Notes: generated from the letters alone by a model not told the origin. Shown: positions 11,603 to 23,701, counted from the stretch's first letter. The stretch is 64,000 nt of DNA from Strigamia acuminata (GCA_949358305.1 OX442318.1:12754517-12818516), one strand, 5' to 3'. Made by a program: numbers and translations.

Positions 11603-12643
11603 TGTCACGGTCCTGACTTTAGACAGTAATAATTTTCAAAATTTTAAGCGCATTTTGCGCCTTTCCCTTAATTTTTCCCCTAATTTTATTGAGAAATTGT
11701 TTTAATTTCTTTAAATTATTTTATTTTTCCCAAATCTAAATTTATTATTTTATTTTATATTATTTTCCTTATTTTTGACATTTATCTTTGATTTGGCCTG
11801 GTTTTAATCACCCCATCCAGACAATTCATGAGAATTCTACAATAAGTTGATATAATCGCGCTCTAAATTTGCATATTTCACCCCTGATCGCCTGTTTTCT
11901 GCTCGGTCCCCATTGGGAATTGACTTGGCCTTTGACATGTGATCAGAGGTGACTTGTTCTGTCAAGACAACTTGAACAGAGAGAATAATTTTCGCCTTCG
12001 ACTAGACAACATCTCCTGTCTCAACTGGGAGATTTCCAAGTGCGATTTATGTTGGTCTCAACGCATACGGTCATTATGCAGCCCGAATTCTCATGGTTGG
12101 CTATCTAACCACAACATTTATTATTTGCCCATTATTTGCGTACGAATTACTGGAAAAACGGCGTATTCGACGGTCTTAATTCGTCAATACATTTTATGCC
12201 ACGACTGTGACTTCCTCCTCAGCCTAGACATTTTGAACTCATACTCGTCTCAATTGCGTATTCATTTCATTATCGACGGCCCGACGACGTTGTCTGCGGT
12301 TTGGTACCTGTGCGCGCGTTCACCCAACGTTTGCGCGTGTTCAGGAGAAGAAACCTACTCTTCGTAAGTACGCCTAGCATATGACGACATTTTCCCTAGT
12401 GAAGAACGATATTTGGTCTTAAAATTCGAGCATCAACGTTCGCCATTTTGCACAGCGCCCGAATTGAATCCTGCACCCATAAAATACAGATTTCACGAAT
12501 AGACGCTGTCTTAACCTAGCTACCACCCCCGGCAAAGTTTTAAGAGTTGCAGCGCCTGCGAACCTAAATTTTCTGGTTATTACAATCCCTGGAAATTCTT
12601 AAATTTCCGAAACCATTGTTAAAAAGTCGACTACGACGTGACA
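11603..12643. mobile_element. Probable solo LTR (~1.04 kb)
   Basis: The stretch begins TGTCACG and ends CGTGACA, a perfect terminal inverted match in the TG...CA form of LTRs. It is flanked by AATT on both sides, a 4-bp target duplication; with the flanks, a 10-bp inverted match at 11600-11609 and 12637-12646 results. No reverse transcriptase or other gene was recognised inside, which suggests a solo LTR left by recombination. The open frame at 11939-12367 has no recognisable domain. Confidence 0.45.
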
Positions 12644-12646
12644 AAT

Positions 12647-13210
12647 TACAACTTATAATTCGTCATAAATGTACATTTATATCATAGTTTTTTATTTTTT
12701 TCCTTCGCTTTGGCAACAACATTTTGCTCAATTACGGTACTTATGTTTTAAACAATCTGACACTCTTAATGCGAGCCTTTAGGACCCGAAATAGTGGCAA
12801 AGGCTAGATGAACTACGGCAACAAAAAAAACTACAAAAGTAGGGATCATCGAATCACCAGGTTGACTGAATAGAAATCCACAAAAGTGCAACATTTAAGC
12901 TAGGTTAGGCTAAGGAAATAAACCACTAGTGCATAAACTGGAAAATACAGGACGCCATGTTAAAAAAATGTAAAAGCAGAAGAGATAAGTCACTTTTATA
13001 AGTCAAAGAAGTGATCGTCCTATCTTGTTCAGAGAAATCATTTCGGTTGGAATGTCAGCCCATGTGCCAATACAAAGCATGAAAGAGATTCAGAACAACA
13101 GAACTTGCCTTAACTTGAGTTTACGCCAAGTTTACGTAAATGTAAACTCATATTTTTGACTAAAAATTCAAAATAATGGCGCATAAATTGAATGTTTATA
13201 ATTTTTCCAG
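12647..13210. other. No gene recognised; dispersed-repeat fragment
   Basis: AT-rich. Bases 13010-13090 resemble 30690-30775 and 36690-36770 (shared word TTGGAATGTCAGCCCATGTG), so this is another copy of a dispersed repeat. Confidence 0.5.
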
Positions 13211-13485
13211 ACCTGCGATTACTAACCGGCTAGATAGCTTCGCATGGGACAGATATTTAAAAGCTACGCACGCTACTTCTGCACTAATTAAATGTTTTAA
13301 GCAGGTAAAATCAATTTTTAAAATTATTTTTTTGGTATTTACAGCGTGTTTGTTCTGTTTAGCATGAAGTTTCGCAACGCAATAGATTCACATTAGGTAT
13401 GAAGTTGGAAGCAAAGGACGTACACGGCGTGTACCACATCGCCACGGTAATTGGTATCCAAGGCCCCGGCTGTGTTTGCAGCTAG
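13211..13485 (+). pseudogene. MBT-repeat (malignant brain tumour domain) gene fragment
   Basis: MBT repeats bind mono- and dimethylated lysines on histones in SFMBT/L3MBTL-type Polycomb-related proteins. Two exons fit: 13211-13304 (acceptor TTTTTCCAG, donor AAGCAG/GTAAAA) and 13363-13485. Together they read F-A-W-D-R-Y-L-K..., C-F-K-Q and F-T-L-G-M-K-L-E-A-K-D, the hallmark start of an MBT repeat. A one-base shift near 13472 leads to a TAG at 13483-13485; in the shifted frame the domain continues with L-C-L-Q-L-D-G-D-S-D. No other MBT exon was found nearby. It is most likely a duplicated fragment. Confidence 0.65.
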
Positions 13486-14376
13486 ACGGCGACAGCGATC
13501 TGATCGCAAAGTCATTTCTTTCTGGTGATACCCAGAAACGTCGCAACCGAGCCATAGCTTCAATCAATAAAGCAAAATGACATAATTGAATTGTCAATTT
13601 TATTCAATTCAATTGAGAGAGCTGGAGGACACCTAGTAAGATGACCTATTGAGAAAGGATGTCTTGTTTGCTAGCAAACTTTTTCTACTCATATTCCAAT
13701 CTATGATATGCCACATTGTATGAACAGTTTATTCTATACTATACTATTGCATGCACAAAACTGCAGTACATCTCCCATTTAAAATGGGAAATCCATCGCC
13801 TTCCAAAGCAGAGACAAGATGGCGGAACTCGTTCGAAAATGGGCGTGTTGCAGAAAAGCCAAGATGTCGATCACTTCAGCTCAACTACAAGTTCCACAAC
13901 GGGGTACCACTATACCAGTGACGCCGTGATGGACGGAAGTTACGATTCCACTTCCATTGCAAACGACGTGATATTGGAAATGGAAAAAATGAATAACATT
14001 CGATTAAGAAACTCCATCTTTTGTTATGGCCATAACAACTTGTTGCTTGTATGAATTACCAATTAGTTGACAAAACACCCTCAGATTGACCCTTGCTAGC
14101 ACACTTTTTGTAGTCATATTCCAATCTATGCCACAAGTTAGCCACATTGTACAAGCAGTGTATTCTATACTATAAATTAACGAGACTGTTAATTTTTCGT
14201 CCTTCTTGATTTAGATGTACAATGAACTTGCTGTGTAAACAGTCCACACTGCCACAACAAATGCTTGCACGTGATAAAGAGGAGCTACATGATTGTGTAC
14301 TTGCACTTTCAATTTGAGTCACCTGACCTCATTTTTGCAAAGGTCTTTTCCGATCGTTTCCACATTTAGGGTTACC

Positions 14377-14550
14377 ATGTCGAAATGTCTTGCGATTATA
14401 TTTCTACTAATCCTGTTGAATTACTATGAGCAATTCGACAAAATCTTTGAATGTTTTTGCAGTCTTTGCGAAGGACGTTGTTGCAATCAAAGTTTATACT
14501 ACAAGTATTGTCACGTGTACGAACCGTGCCAATTAATGCGCGATTCGTAA
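14377..14550 (+). CDS. Small cysteine-rich secreted-type peptide (57 aa), unrecognised
   Basis: The ATG at 14377 sits in a fair context (GTTACCATGT) just after a possible acceptor (CACATTTAG). The first ~17 residues are a strongly hydrophobic signal-like segment (L-A-I-I-F-L-L-I-L-L). The mature part is short and cysteine-rich, with spacing C-x-C-x2-C-x3-C-C-x8-C-x5-C before the stop. Such layouts occur in antimicrobial peptides, inhibitors, venom-type peptides and peptide hormones, and no specific family can be assigned. It may be chance in AT-rich DNA, but the signal segment plus eight cysteines counting one in the leader is unusual for a random frame. Confidence 0.35.
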   Translation: MSKCLAIIFLLILLNYYEQFDKIFECFCSLCEGRCCNQSLYYKYCHVYEPCQLMRDS

Positions 14551-14571
14551 CACGTAATTCGATTCATTATT

Positions 14572-14985
14572 AGTTAAATGTTGCTAAATTTCGGCCACAG
14601 ATGGCGCTGACGGCTGGAATCCGTCATTGCCATGTGATGGACCGATCAATTCAATTATGGGGTTTATGGCAGATTTGCTATAAATAAGGAGCCCACACTA
14701 AGACAGCTCTCTAATCACTTTTGCTTTTCAGGAACTAGAGAGTCTGATGTCGCCTCAATAAAGAGCGCGGCTGATGACTATAAAACCAATTCGAATACAT
14801 CGCATTTAGATTATCACACAGTTGTTTTATAACCCAATTAATAAAAGTTGTACAATTTAACAAGAATGTAAAAGTGATAGTTTATCCAAATAACATTCCA
14901 AGCTGTTTTGAGAATAAATGTATCTGAATTTAAAAGGGATCGAACAAACTTCGTTTGTCCGGTCGAATAAAACTGAATTGAATTT
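14572..14985 (+). promoter_or_regulatory. LTR-like / promoter-like repeat, copy A (TATA box, poly(A) signal)
   Basis: About 410 bp match 27254-27690. Both copies have a CCACAGATGGCG motif, a TATA box (TATAAATA at 14679-14686 here), a shared block AGTCTGATGTCGCCTCAATA and an AATAAA near the end. Signals in this order fit an LTR, but both copies also lie just upstream of the membrane-protein family start codon (15221; 27928), so they could be a conserved promoter with 5' UTR. No target duplication was established. Confidence 0.45.
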
Positions 14986-15220
14986 AGGCATAAAACAAAT
15001 CTCATTCTTTCCTTTCACACTCACTAAAACCCCAAATAAAATAACGTTCAGGCCCGGTAGCCACGTAACAGTATTGTATTTTGTTTTTAGAAATCCAGCA
15101 TGTAATGAAGTTGTTTGTGATTGTCAAAAGCAATTTTATATACCGGTAATAATATGCTTTTCTTTCTGTATTAATTGTTAAAACAAACATCGCCTACATC
15201 CATTTTGATTCATTCCATTC

Positions 15221-15526
15221 ATGGATAACGAGGCCTCAAATTTCATCAATTTAGGCGTATCGGATAAGCTTGGAATAGTAATCGTTATTTGTGGTTTTAT
15301 CTACGGATTGCTGCGCTTTTTACCAATTGTAAGGTAAAAAATACAAAATTTTACCGTATTTAAAAATTCAAAAAAATTGTTATTTTATTGTAAATTCTCT
15401 AATAGTTTTTTCGACGTCTACGCGGCTAGGAAATTTTCAGCTGACAAAAACAGAGAAATTTTGTTAACCGACTACAACAACAGAGCCGTCTTTTCAGTTA
15501 TTTCAGATCAAAATCAACAAAATCTA
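15221..15526 (+). pseudogene. Unrecognised membrane-protein family, copy A (two exons plus a detached exon)
   Basis: Exon 1 (15221-15333) encodes a short polar start, N-F-I-N-L-G-V-S-D-K-L-G, then one hydrophobic helix (I-V-I-V-I-C-G-F-I-Y-G). Exon 2 (15416-15526) encodes S-F-F-D-V-Y-A-A-R-K-F-S-A-D... and ends at a GTAA donor. The third exon seen in copy D is absent here. Remnants of a later exon (E-F-A-R-A-F-I-N type) lie near 16030-16090 and need a frameshift to read. I do not recognise the family. Copies B, C and D are at 27928, 32753 and 35181. Confidence 0.5.
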
Positions 15527-17031
15527 GTAATTCTATACTATACTATTGCATGCACAGTATCAAGATGATAAAACCTTTTGCAAAACTGTATTATTTATTC
15601 CATTTCCAAATTGAAAGAAGCAACCAATTTTTTTTTATCGTTTGGTTTGAGTGTTTTATTTTCATCACTGATTGTCGCAGAACAGAATGGTGTCGGGGCA
15701 TTTCGAGATAAAGCACAGAAAATACTTGTAGTAATAAAAGCCAGTGTTGAGTAATATTGAGTAAATAGCCCAAGTTGTTTTTAATTCAACTTTTGTTTTT
15801 TTAAAAATCATTTTTGTTAATGTTACTTTAAAGAAGTGTATCTATGTATATCTGTGTCTTTTATAGTTTCAGATTAGTTGTGAAGAAAATACTTTTGGTT
15901 TATATTTAAACAAGTGGTCAGTTTTTTTTTTATTAACCCTTGGCGTTGGATACTCATTTACATTTTTAGTCTTTCTATTCGTCATATTCTTCGACGAATT
16001 TCGAAATACTATCGCAAAAATTAATTTTAGAATTTGCCCGCGCCTTCATAAATAGTATCATCGACCATTTGATTGATAAAATTGACAACGTTTAAAGAAT
16101 ATTATATCTACATTTCTGGCTAAAGAAGTGTAACAAATGAAAACTTTGAATCCAAAGGATTCGACTAAACATGCTAAAAATGCTGCCTAAATGAACAACC
16201 AACATAGAATTGCATAGAATTGTAAGCTAATGCTTTTTGCACGTTTGCAGTTTTCATAGGATTAATAAAATACATAGATCTAACATGAATTCAGTAAAAG
16301 AAAAAGAAAGAAAAAGATTAATAGGAATCCACCACTTTGTTTCATTAAATAGAATAGAATAGTATTGGCAAATTGTCTGCCAAATATTTTACAGTCAAAC
16401 CAGACGCCAGAATGCCTTACGATAACTGGATCTCGTGATCCAGAACCGGGTAATTAATTATTGGAGTTACCATTATCCAGGTATTTGTTTAAAACGATAT
16501 TAGAATACAACATGAAACGGACGGGCTAATCCTTTGTTCAGCGCACGAAACGTTCACAACAAAGCATGTTTTCGGCGAGATCATTTCAAAGCAAACAACG
16601 GTTGGAACGGTTGGAACATTCTCGATCCTGTGCTTGGATTCTGGCTTGGGATTCTGGCTTGGGATTCTGGAAATAACCTCTCGAAGAGGTACGATGGCAG
16701 TCATTGGTAGACCTCCCTTAGCAATCGGGTCCAATAGGCAGTTTGCCTTATACATGCGTGAATGGAGGGAGGAATTCCGTATCATTCTAACTTCGGTTGA
16801 AACAAATTTTGATATTAATCATTATTGTGATCGTGTTTGGATCGATATTTTGTGCTGGGAGATCGTTTATCACCCAAAATTAGCCCAGAGGAGATAGTGG
16901 ATCCAAGGGACCATGCAGTGAACCAACGGATAGTTATTGCGTCGATCAAGAAACAGTAACTGTTTCCAAGAGGAGACGATGTGATAGAAGTTTGTAATTC
17001 AATGAATACCGAATATTTTATTAAAAATTGA
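15527..17031. other. Duplicated non-coding sequence; no intact gene
   Basis: Bases 15575-15665 resemble 29885-29975 and 35852-35940. Bases 16690-17030 are a diverged copy of about 39230-39520 (shared words CGTATCATTC and GGATCGATATTTTGTGC). One open frame in the second copy has a hydrophobic helix (I-L-I-L-F-I-I-V-T-L-F), but the first copy is broken by stops. Confidence 0.5.
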
Positions 17032-17286
17032 ACCCAGACCGACTACCCCATCACTCATGGAGTTGTCCAAGGCACCACCACTGGTCCCCTACTGTATAAT
17101 TCAGCAGCGGCACCCGTCCTGTCACTCCCCCTTCAGTCGCGTATCCGGTCCTACGTAGACGACAACTTCCTGACCCAGGTTGACGTGGCAAACCATGAGC
17201 TCTCTGCCCAGCCCTGTTTTGTCCCAGACTTGACCCTCCTTGCCTGTAGCAAGGACTGGTACTCGAAGCACGACATAAATGAATAA
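17032..17286 (+). pseudogene. Reverse-transcriptase fragment, non-LTR type likely
   Basis: An 84-codon frame between stops reads G-V-V-Q-G-T-T-T-G-P-L-L-Y-N, followed by S-Y-V-D-D-N. This fits the G-x-P-Q-G-S...P-L-L-F-N and Y-x-D-D boxes of non-LTR reverse transcriptases, closely spaced and so internally deleted. A near-identical stretch occurs at about 39522-39658, where it joins a Gypsy RT fragment. Confidence 0.5.
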
Positions 17287-17879
17287 ATAAATTTGTGAAA
17301 AGGTGTTTTCATCAGTCTAACAGAGAAATTCTTCCATTTACTGATCAGATTAGCTAGGCTTCTAAACATAAATAGTATGCTAAACCAATATTTATTTACA
17401 AATACAATTGTATAGGAATTCGTTACACGCGGTTCGAGGTGTTTATTTGGAAATAGGAGAAGCGTTGGAGTTGAGGGTTTTTTTCTTTTTGTAATTTTTA
17501 TGGTAATTTTGGAAGAAATTGAATTGTTTTTATTAAAACATGAAAATATAATGAAAGTATACCATGTCAAGGAAAAACAAACCAGTACCAAGTTAGAAGA
17601 ATTAATAATCCAATTCTGGAGAAAAAATTGAAAAAAAAGAAAAAGAAAAAAAAAACCCATTGTATGGGTGTTTATGGTGATAGTGTAGTTTCATCAATCA
17701 TAGACAAGAACAGGTCAAATAGATAGTTCAAATGTCTAGAATTAAATATCAGGATTGTGACAAGGAGTAAATTAAAGCTTGAGGAAAGGAAATCATGATT
17801 AGATGAGTTTGTCAATTGCTCAAAGGAGCTCAAAAGAGCTTTACAAAAAAAGAACTGTGTTTGCAGTTTTAGCACTAAC

Positions 17880-18990
17880 AATTACAGAGTGGAATGCAAA
17901 AGAACAAAGGACAACAGCAAAAAGAGAAAAGGTTGGGACCATACAACTGACAAGGAATTGCTGGCCATTTCGAAGATAATGAAAAACCAGTGTAGGTTGT
18001 TACACAATCCACAGAAAAAATATTGCACAGAATAAATATTGCTTTTCTGACAGAAAAATGATAACTGCATTACAAAATATAGCAGATTCAACCAATTGAC
18101 AATTTCAACCACAGAATGAGAAATCCAACCAGAGAAATACAAAAACGGGCAGAAATTTGAAGAGGATAGGAATTGTAAAATATTTTTAAAAAGAAAGAGA
18201 ATATGAAATATGGAAGCAGTGAAGGGAGAACACAGCCCATACAGAGCAAAAACTAGAGCAATAAATAAGAAAGAGAAATATATTTGTCCACCATGTGGGA
18301 ATAGCTGAATTACTATCCCAAATCAACAGAACAGTTAGTAAATGCTACACCCATAATGGCATGCATAATACAATACAATACAATTGTATTATGACCAGAG
18401 CTCTCATTTAGCTTGACCACGAGGAGGTAGAGAGTTGGATTTTACACCCCCATATCAAATAACAATAGAATATAACCAAAAGTCTAAAAATTCAAAAGAA
18501 AGTTAATTATCTCTGGGATTTTCTAGATTTCCAATTCCAAATCCAATTTATCTAGATTACAAACTATAAAATATATTCAAAGCCTGAGCTCAAATTCAAA
18601 TGAAAATCCCTAGAAAATGACAAAGAAACTTGGAGAAAGACAAAAACTTACAATTTTAAATTCAATTCGAATTGAGTTTAGATTAGGCCTAAAATGTAAT
18701 GGAAACATTTTGAGACATAAAAAAATCAAAGAAATATTGATTAAAATCAAACCATCGACTGGAAATACAATCTTAACCCAGTTGCTTGATTGTACATCCA
18801 TAAAACTCTGCATAAATAAGTAAAAAGGAATAGAAATCGAGAGGAAATAGCGGACGAAAACAACCCAAACGATGCGAAATAGAATGGAGAGCACAAACAC
18901 GCGACCGTTGCTATGCGACGGAAAAGCAAGCATCACTAGTTGTTCCCACCAGAGCGGCGCTGCAACTCAGTGTGAGGAAATTTTCAACAA
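17880..18990. repeat. Dispersed repeat, copy 1 (related to 45600-46540, 31370-31740 and 37380-37740)
   Basis: The best-conserved part begins near TTTAGATTAGGCCTAAAATG (18672) and ends near CCCACCAGAGCGGCGCTGC (18948). The 45.7-46.5 kb copy also shares GACCACGAGGAGGTAGAGAG at about 18416. No coding frame is preserved among copies. The class of the element is unknown. Confidence 0.6.
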
Positions 18991-19528
18991 CCGCCTCCCA
19001 CCCAACAAATAATTTAAATTAAATACGACAAAAAAAACTTGTAGTAATAAAAAAAATCACTAAGTAATTGACCAATGGATTAATAATAACTGCCAATATA
19101 CTTTTACAAAGATATGATAAAAGATTGTAATTGTAATTATGTTTTCTATCACAACAATATAAATTTCCCAAACTACTAATACTAGTATACTGTTGCCAAG
19201 CAGCTAATGGCTGGCAACAACAATTCTAAATAAAATCTAGAGTGAACATGTCCACACATAGCGCATCAATTTCGACCACCTTCAGTTTAACTACCAATTA
19301 CTCTCCTAGAAGTTGGACGGAGCAAATTGAGAAAAAATAAACGCAAAAGATAAAATGGCTGGAAGAAGATGGCTGGAAGGTTTTCAGTAAAAACAAGTGT
19401 TTTATTTTCTTTTGAATACAGGGATTAAGCTGCAATGGACTACAGTAAGCCCAAATTTAAAAGCTTAACACAGACCACAATATCTGAATAAGAAACAAGA
19501 TTCCACAGTGTACGTAATATATTTTCAG

Positions 19529-21017
19529 TATTCCGTTTTATGAATGAAGTGACTGCGCTGCTGAGAAAAATTAAAAGTCAAGCATTTTTATTGAAACAAA
19601 CCAAAGACGAATTTACGCAAACTCACTTGACTGTGAAAGATGCATCTATGCAAACTCACTTGACTGTGAAAGATGCATCTATGCAAACAGACTCGCCCAA
19701 GGAAGACGAAACTGACAAAAGGCTTAACTACCCCTGTTTGGAGACGATCGTTTTAAACGCGAGCAGTGATGAACCAGCCGTACAATTACGTGCTGTACAA
19801 ACTATTAGAAAGTTTTTAGCCAGTTCAGATGCGTGTCCTCCAGACGAAATTATAAACGAGCTTCTTCCTGTCTTGTCCAAGCTAATTCATCATACTAATA
19901 TCAATGTAAATATCTTTAAAATTTTTAATAAATTAATTCCTTTCGGATTTTTGTTCCCGCCAGATTCTAGCAGATGCTGTTTGGGCTTTATCGTATTTGG
20001 CCGATGGAAGTAACGAGCAGATTCAAATGGTCATAGACTGCGGAGTCGTTGAGTTCCTCGTACCACTTCTAAGTCACAAAAAGGTCAAAGTACAGGTATT
20101 GATATCCTTTTTTTAAAATGCAAAATTGGTTAAACTTCGTTAAACCTTTTTAACTTTTTATTCGATCAGAAAGCGGCACTTAGGGCATTAGGAAACATTG
20201 TGACTGGTACTGACGAACAGACGCAAGTTGTTTTAAATTGTAACGCGCTCTCTCATTTTCCAACCCTACTCACGCATCAGAGTTTTAAAATCAACAAGGT
20301 AAACATTTAAATTGAATTCAATCGATGAATAAATATATTTTTGTTGATTTTGGTAGAACTCTCTGTGGTTTTTGTCGAGCATTACTGCGAGAAATCAGCA
20401 ACAAGTGCAGGCAGTTATTGATGCAAATTTGATTCCTTTAATAATTCATCATTTAGGAAAGGTGAGAGAGACAGATTTCTATTAGCGATGCAATTAATGC
20501 GTTTGAAATGTTTGCAGAGGAATATCCAAACACATCAGGAAGCCGCCAGGGCCATCAGCAACCTAACAATGAATGGCACCCAAAACCAGATTGCATATTT
20601 GGTAGAGGAACAAGTGATACGGCCCTTCTGCAGTCTGCTGACGTGTGAAGACGTTCAGCTGATTCCAGTTGTCTTGGACGGAATTATGAATATTCTCTCG
20701 AAGGCTGAACACCAGTTAAAAGCAATTTGTACCACGATCGAGAAATGTGGCGGCAAGTTGCGAAGTTATAAAGCAGCGACTGAATGATTAACATTATCAC
20801 ATCGTGTTTAACAGGTTTGGACACAATAAAAGAACTACAGAATCACCAGAACGAACAGATAAATGGTTTATCGTCCGGTATAATAGATCAATATTTCTCT
20901 GAAGAGGTGAGAACAATTTTTGAAACCATAAAATTGATGTTTTTTTTTTTTTTTTTTTTGATAAATCGTTTATAGCCGGATGAGGAGGATCCTCCTCTTA
21001 TTCCGAATGCTGCTTAA
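19529..21017 (+). pseudogene. Importin-alpha-like gene, copy 2, with ARM repeats 1-4 largely deleted
   Basis: Exons fit 19529-19905, 19964-20095, 20170-20298, 20357-20461, 20518-20752 (GC donor), 20815-20906 and 20976-21017. The first exon carries a duplicated 10-codon unit (L-T-V-K-D-A-S-M-Q-T). It then jumps from L-R-K-F-L-A-S to P-P-D-E-I-I-N-E-L-L-P, so the rest of copy 1 exon 1, exon 2 and most of exon 3 are missing. The remaining ARM repeats are more canonical than copy 1: [17 protein letters not shown], and a complete D-E-E-D-P-P-L-I-P tail. The intron before the last exon has a long T run (20940-20959). Reading frame is retained, so a shortened protein is possible, but without an intact N-terminus it could not bind importin-beta normally. 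Confidence 0.75.
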
Positions 21018-21668
21018 CGAGCGTTTCCGTTTGATTCGAGTATGAAGATTCCAACCGACGGTTTCAAATTCTGATGTTAGTCTAATTTTATAAAGAAATT
21101 TCGTTAACTTTTAAATTTTTTTTTTAAAAACAACCTAACTGTGTATTCGTGAATACTACTGCAAGAAAGTATATTTTTCGATTGAAAAGAAAAATAATAA
21201 ACTGAAATAACCCTCTTTTTTGTGTATAAATAAAAAAAAAATTAATTTGGCAACTGAATAAACTAAGTTTTAAAAATCATTATAATAAATTCCTGTAAAA
21301 ATTCCTGTATCATATTTTGATTTTATTTTTGTGGTAAATTTTAGTAATTATTTGTTTTATTGAAAAAACAAAATTAAATTTATTTATTTATTTATCACAT
21401 TTTTATTTTATTTTTGTTTTTAATTTTAGTACGTGGAGTAATTATTTGTTTTATTGAAAAGACAAAATTGGATTTTTTTGTCTTCATGAGTTTAGTCAAA
21501 GCTTGCATCTCCGTCCGGGTGAGATAAGTGATAATTATTAATTCATAAAATAATTCATTCATATTCATTCATTCCCTGTATTTAACATTAGAATCTGCAT
21601 TTATATATCATTTAATAACACCATGACAAAACACAAACCAACTTTTCCCATTTTCCCATTTTCTTCTT

Positions 21669-22140
21669 TTATATATCCTCGAATAGTACAGAGTGTACAA
21701 CCGACACTCTTGCAAAAATTAATAATTATTCTTAATATGTTGTAATTACATCTCATAATGTCGTAAAATGTCGTAAATTCTGAAAATTTTGCTTAATTAT
21801 GTCATAATTTGTGTTAATTATGTCATAATTTGTGTTAATTATGTCATTATTTGTGTTAATTATGTCATTATTGGATTAATTATCTCTAATTACCTCCTTA
21901 CTGTGGTAAATGTCGTAAACTACGTTATTAATGATGTAAATGTTTTTCAATTACACTATTATTTATGTAAGTAAGGTAAATTATGTCATAATTATTTTAT
22001 TATTCATGTATACATCGTAAGATAACGTTTTACAATTATATTCCAGTAACTTCTAAAATGATATTTCCCAATGATCCAAATTATTGCGGGACATGCCCCA
22101 ACAAATAGAAAAATCGCGCAACAAAAATGGCGACTTTACC
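21669..22140 (-). pseudogene. PRA1-like copy C, decayed
   Basis: A last exon (21709-21669, ending E-D-I-stop) and a shortened exon 3 (22140 to about 22070) are recognisable by alignment to copy A. The exon 4 acceptor has changed from CAG to CAA, the exon 3 donor from GTAAAT to GGAAAT, and exons 1-2 are gone. It lies downstream of importin-alpha copy 2 in the same convergent layout as copy A, confirming a block duplication. Confidence 0.7.
21740..22010. repeat. AT-rich tandem repeat in PRA1 copy C, with four clean 21-bp units
   Basis: At about 21795-21880 the 21-bp unit TTAATTATGTCATAATTTGT repeats about four times, with more degenerate units on both sides. It matches the intron arrays of PRA1 copies A and B. 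Confidence 0.7.
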
Positions 22141-22418
22141 CTAAACAAATTTCAAATAATCAAATTAAAATGAATATTTTTAACTCTTTTCTTTTATAAA
22201 TCGAAACAAAACAACGAAACAACGAAACAAAAAAACGAGGAACAGGAAAAAAGTCTTCTCGGTAAATTTTATAATTCTTTTCCTTCGGAGAATACAATCT
22301 GAGTGCACAGACACAATTCGAGCACCTAAATAGAAATGAGCACAAGAGACTGTTTTCATGGGAATTGGCCTGCATTCAGTGTCTATGTATGTGTCAGTAT
22401 TTCATGCCTTGTGGCTGT

Positions 22419-23690
22419 GCCACTAGAGTGCGCTATCGCGTATTGTGGCAGTAGATTTGACAGAAGAAATTAGTTTATACACATAAAACAAATCTTTTAA
22501 ACTTTTCAGTAGCTGCATTCAAAAATTAAAATAACAATTTTAGTTTAAGTGTATTTTAAGTTTTAACATGGGTCTAAACAGGAAATGATGTCATTTTTGG
22601 TTTAAAATTGAAGTAAAACACAAAATATTTCAGTTTTTGAATGCAGCTACTGTGTTATAATATTTTAGGCGATTTAGTTTTAACAATCACCACCACCTAG
22701 TGACCAAAACATGTCAAAATAATAAAGTAAGCTAACCCTTAATGTATGTTAACAAGTCTACATTAAATATTAAAACATATTGACCGAAAAATACCTAACA
22801 CAGAGCTTGTAGTTGCACTTGCATACTAACTGCATTTGAAAAGTCTGTATAAAATTCCAGTTGTACATGTGTCACTGTTTGAAATATTGCGCATGACACC
22901 CATTTTATTATTAATTTATAATGGGAAGAATTTATTCCATTTATACTCCCCTCATTATCACCACCTGCTGCATCAGGGACAACCGGATCACCTCCACGGT
23001 CACCTGCCGCAACTGGTTTTGAAGTGAACCTGAACTTAACACTAAGTTTAAGCCACTAAGGATTGCCGTTTATAGGACTTACAAATTTCTTATCACTACA
23101 CTAATATTTATATTTAATTTGAACAGTGAATTTACTACCAACTAAAGACTAGATTATATTACTTAAATTCTCAGAGGAAATTTATTCTAACTTGAATAAA
23201 TTACTAAAACAATACAAATAATTTCGACATACATATTTTCTTCAGTGCTACGTTTTAACGTTAAATAAATTGAGAAATAACTAAATAAAATGATACTTAA
23301 CAATAAAAGAAAATAAGGAAAATGGCGACGAAGACGCTGATTTTCCGGTCTCGACGTGGCTCTTTTCTCCTTCGGATCCGGCAACGGCTTGGCACTGGAT
23401 TCCTCTCCGGCTCGGTGTTCACGTATCGCCGACGAAACACTTTCGACTCTCGTAATGCTAACGGAAACTTTTCCGAAATACTACTTTGAGGTGCGATTTT
23501 GCACGACTCGGGCTCTCCCTCGACACGCCGGTACGAGGAGCAGCCGTGACGGCAACAATGGCATCTCAACTCAACTTCTCTAAACTCCACGACTCTTTCC
23601 AATCTTGACGGCACCCACGACTCGGGTTTCACTCGGCACGCCGGCGCGAGTGACAATCTTGACGGCGGGTCGCCAATCTTGGCTCAACAA
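22419..23690. other. No gene recognised; left part of a repeat-like region
   Basis: Similarity to the 7.2-kb locus stops at 22418, where a CCACTAGAGTGCGC word begins. Bases 23330-23690 are more GC-rich, with a degenerate repeat around GACTCGGG and GCACGCCGG. No protein family was recognised. Confidence 0.4.
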
Positions 23691-23701
23691 ACTAAAATCT
23701 C

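Noticed and set aside
11939-12367. 142-codon plus-strand open frame
   Set aside because: No recognisable domain or signal, and it lies inside the probable solo LTR.
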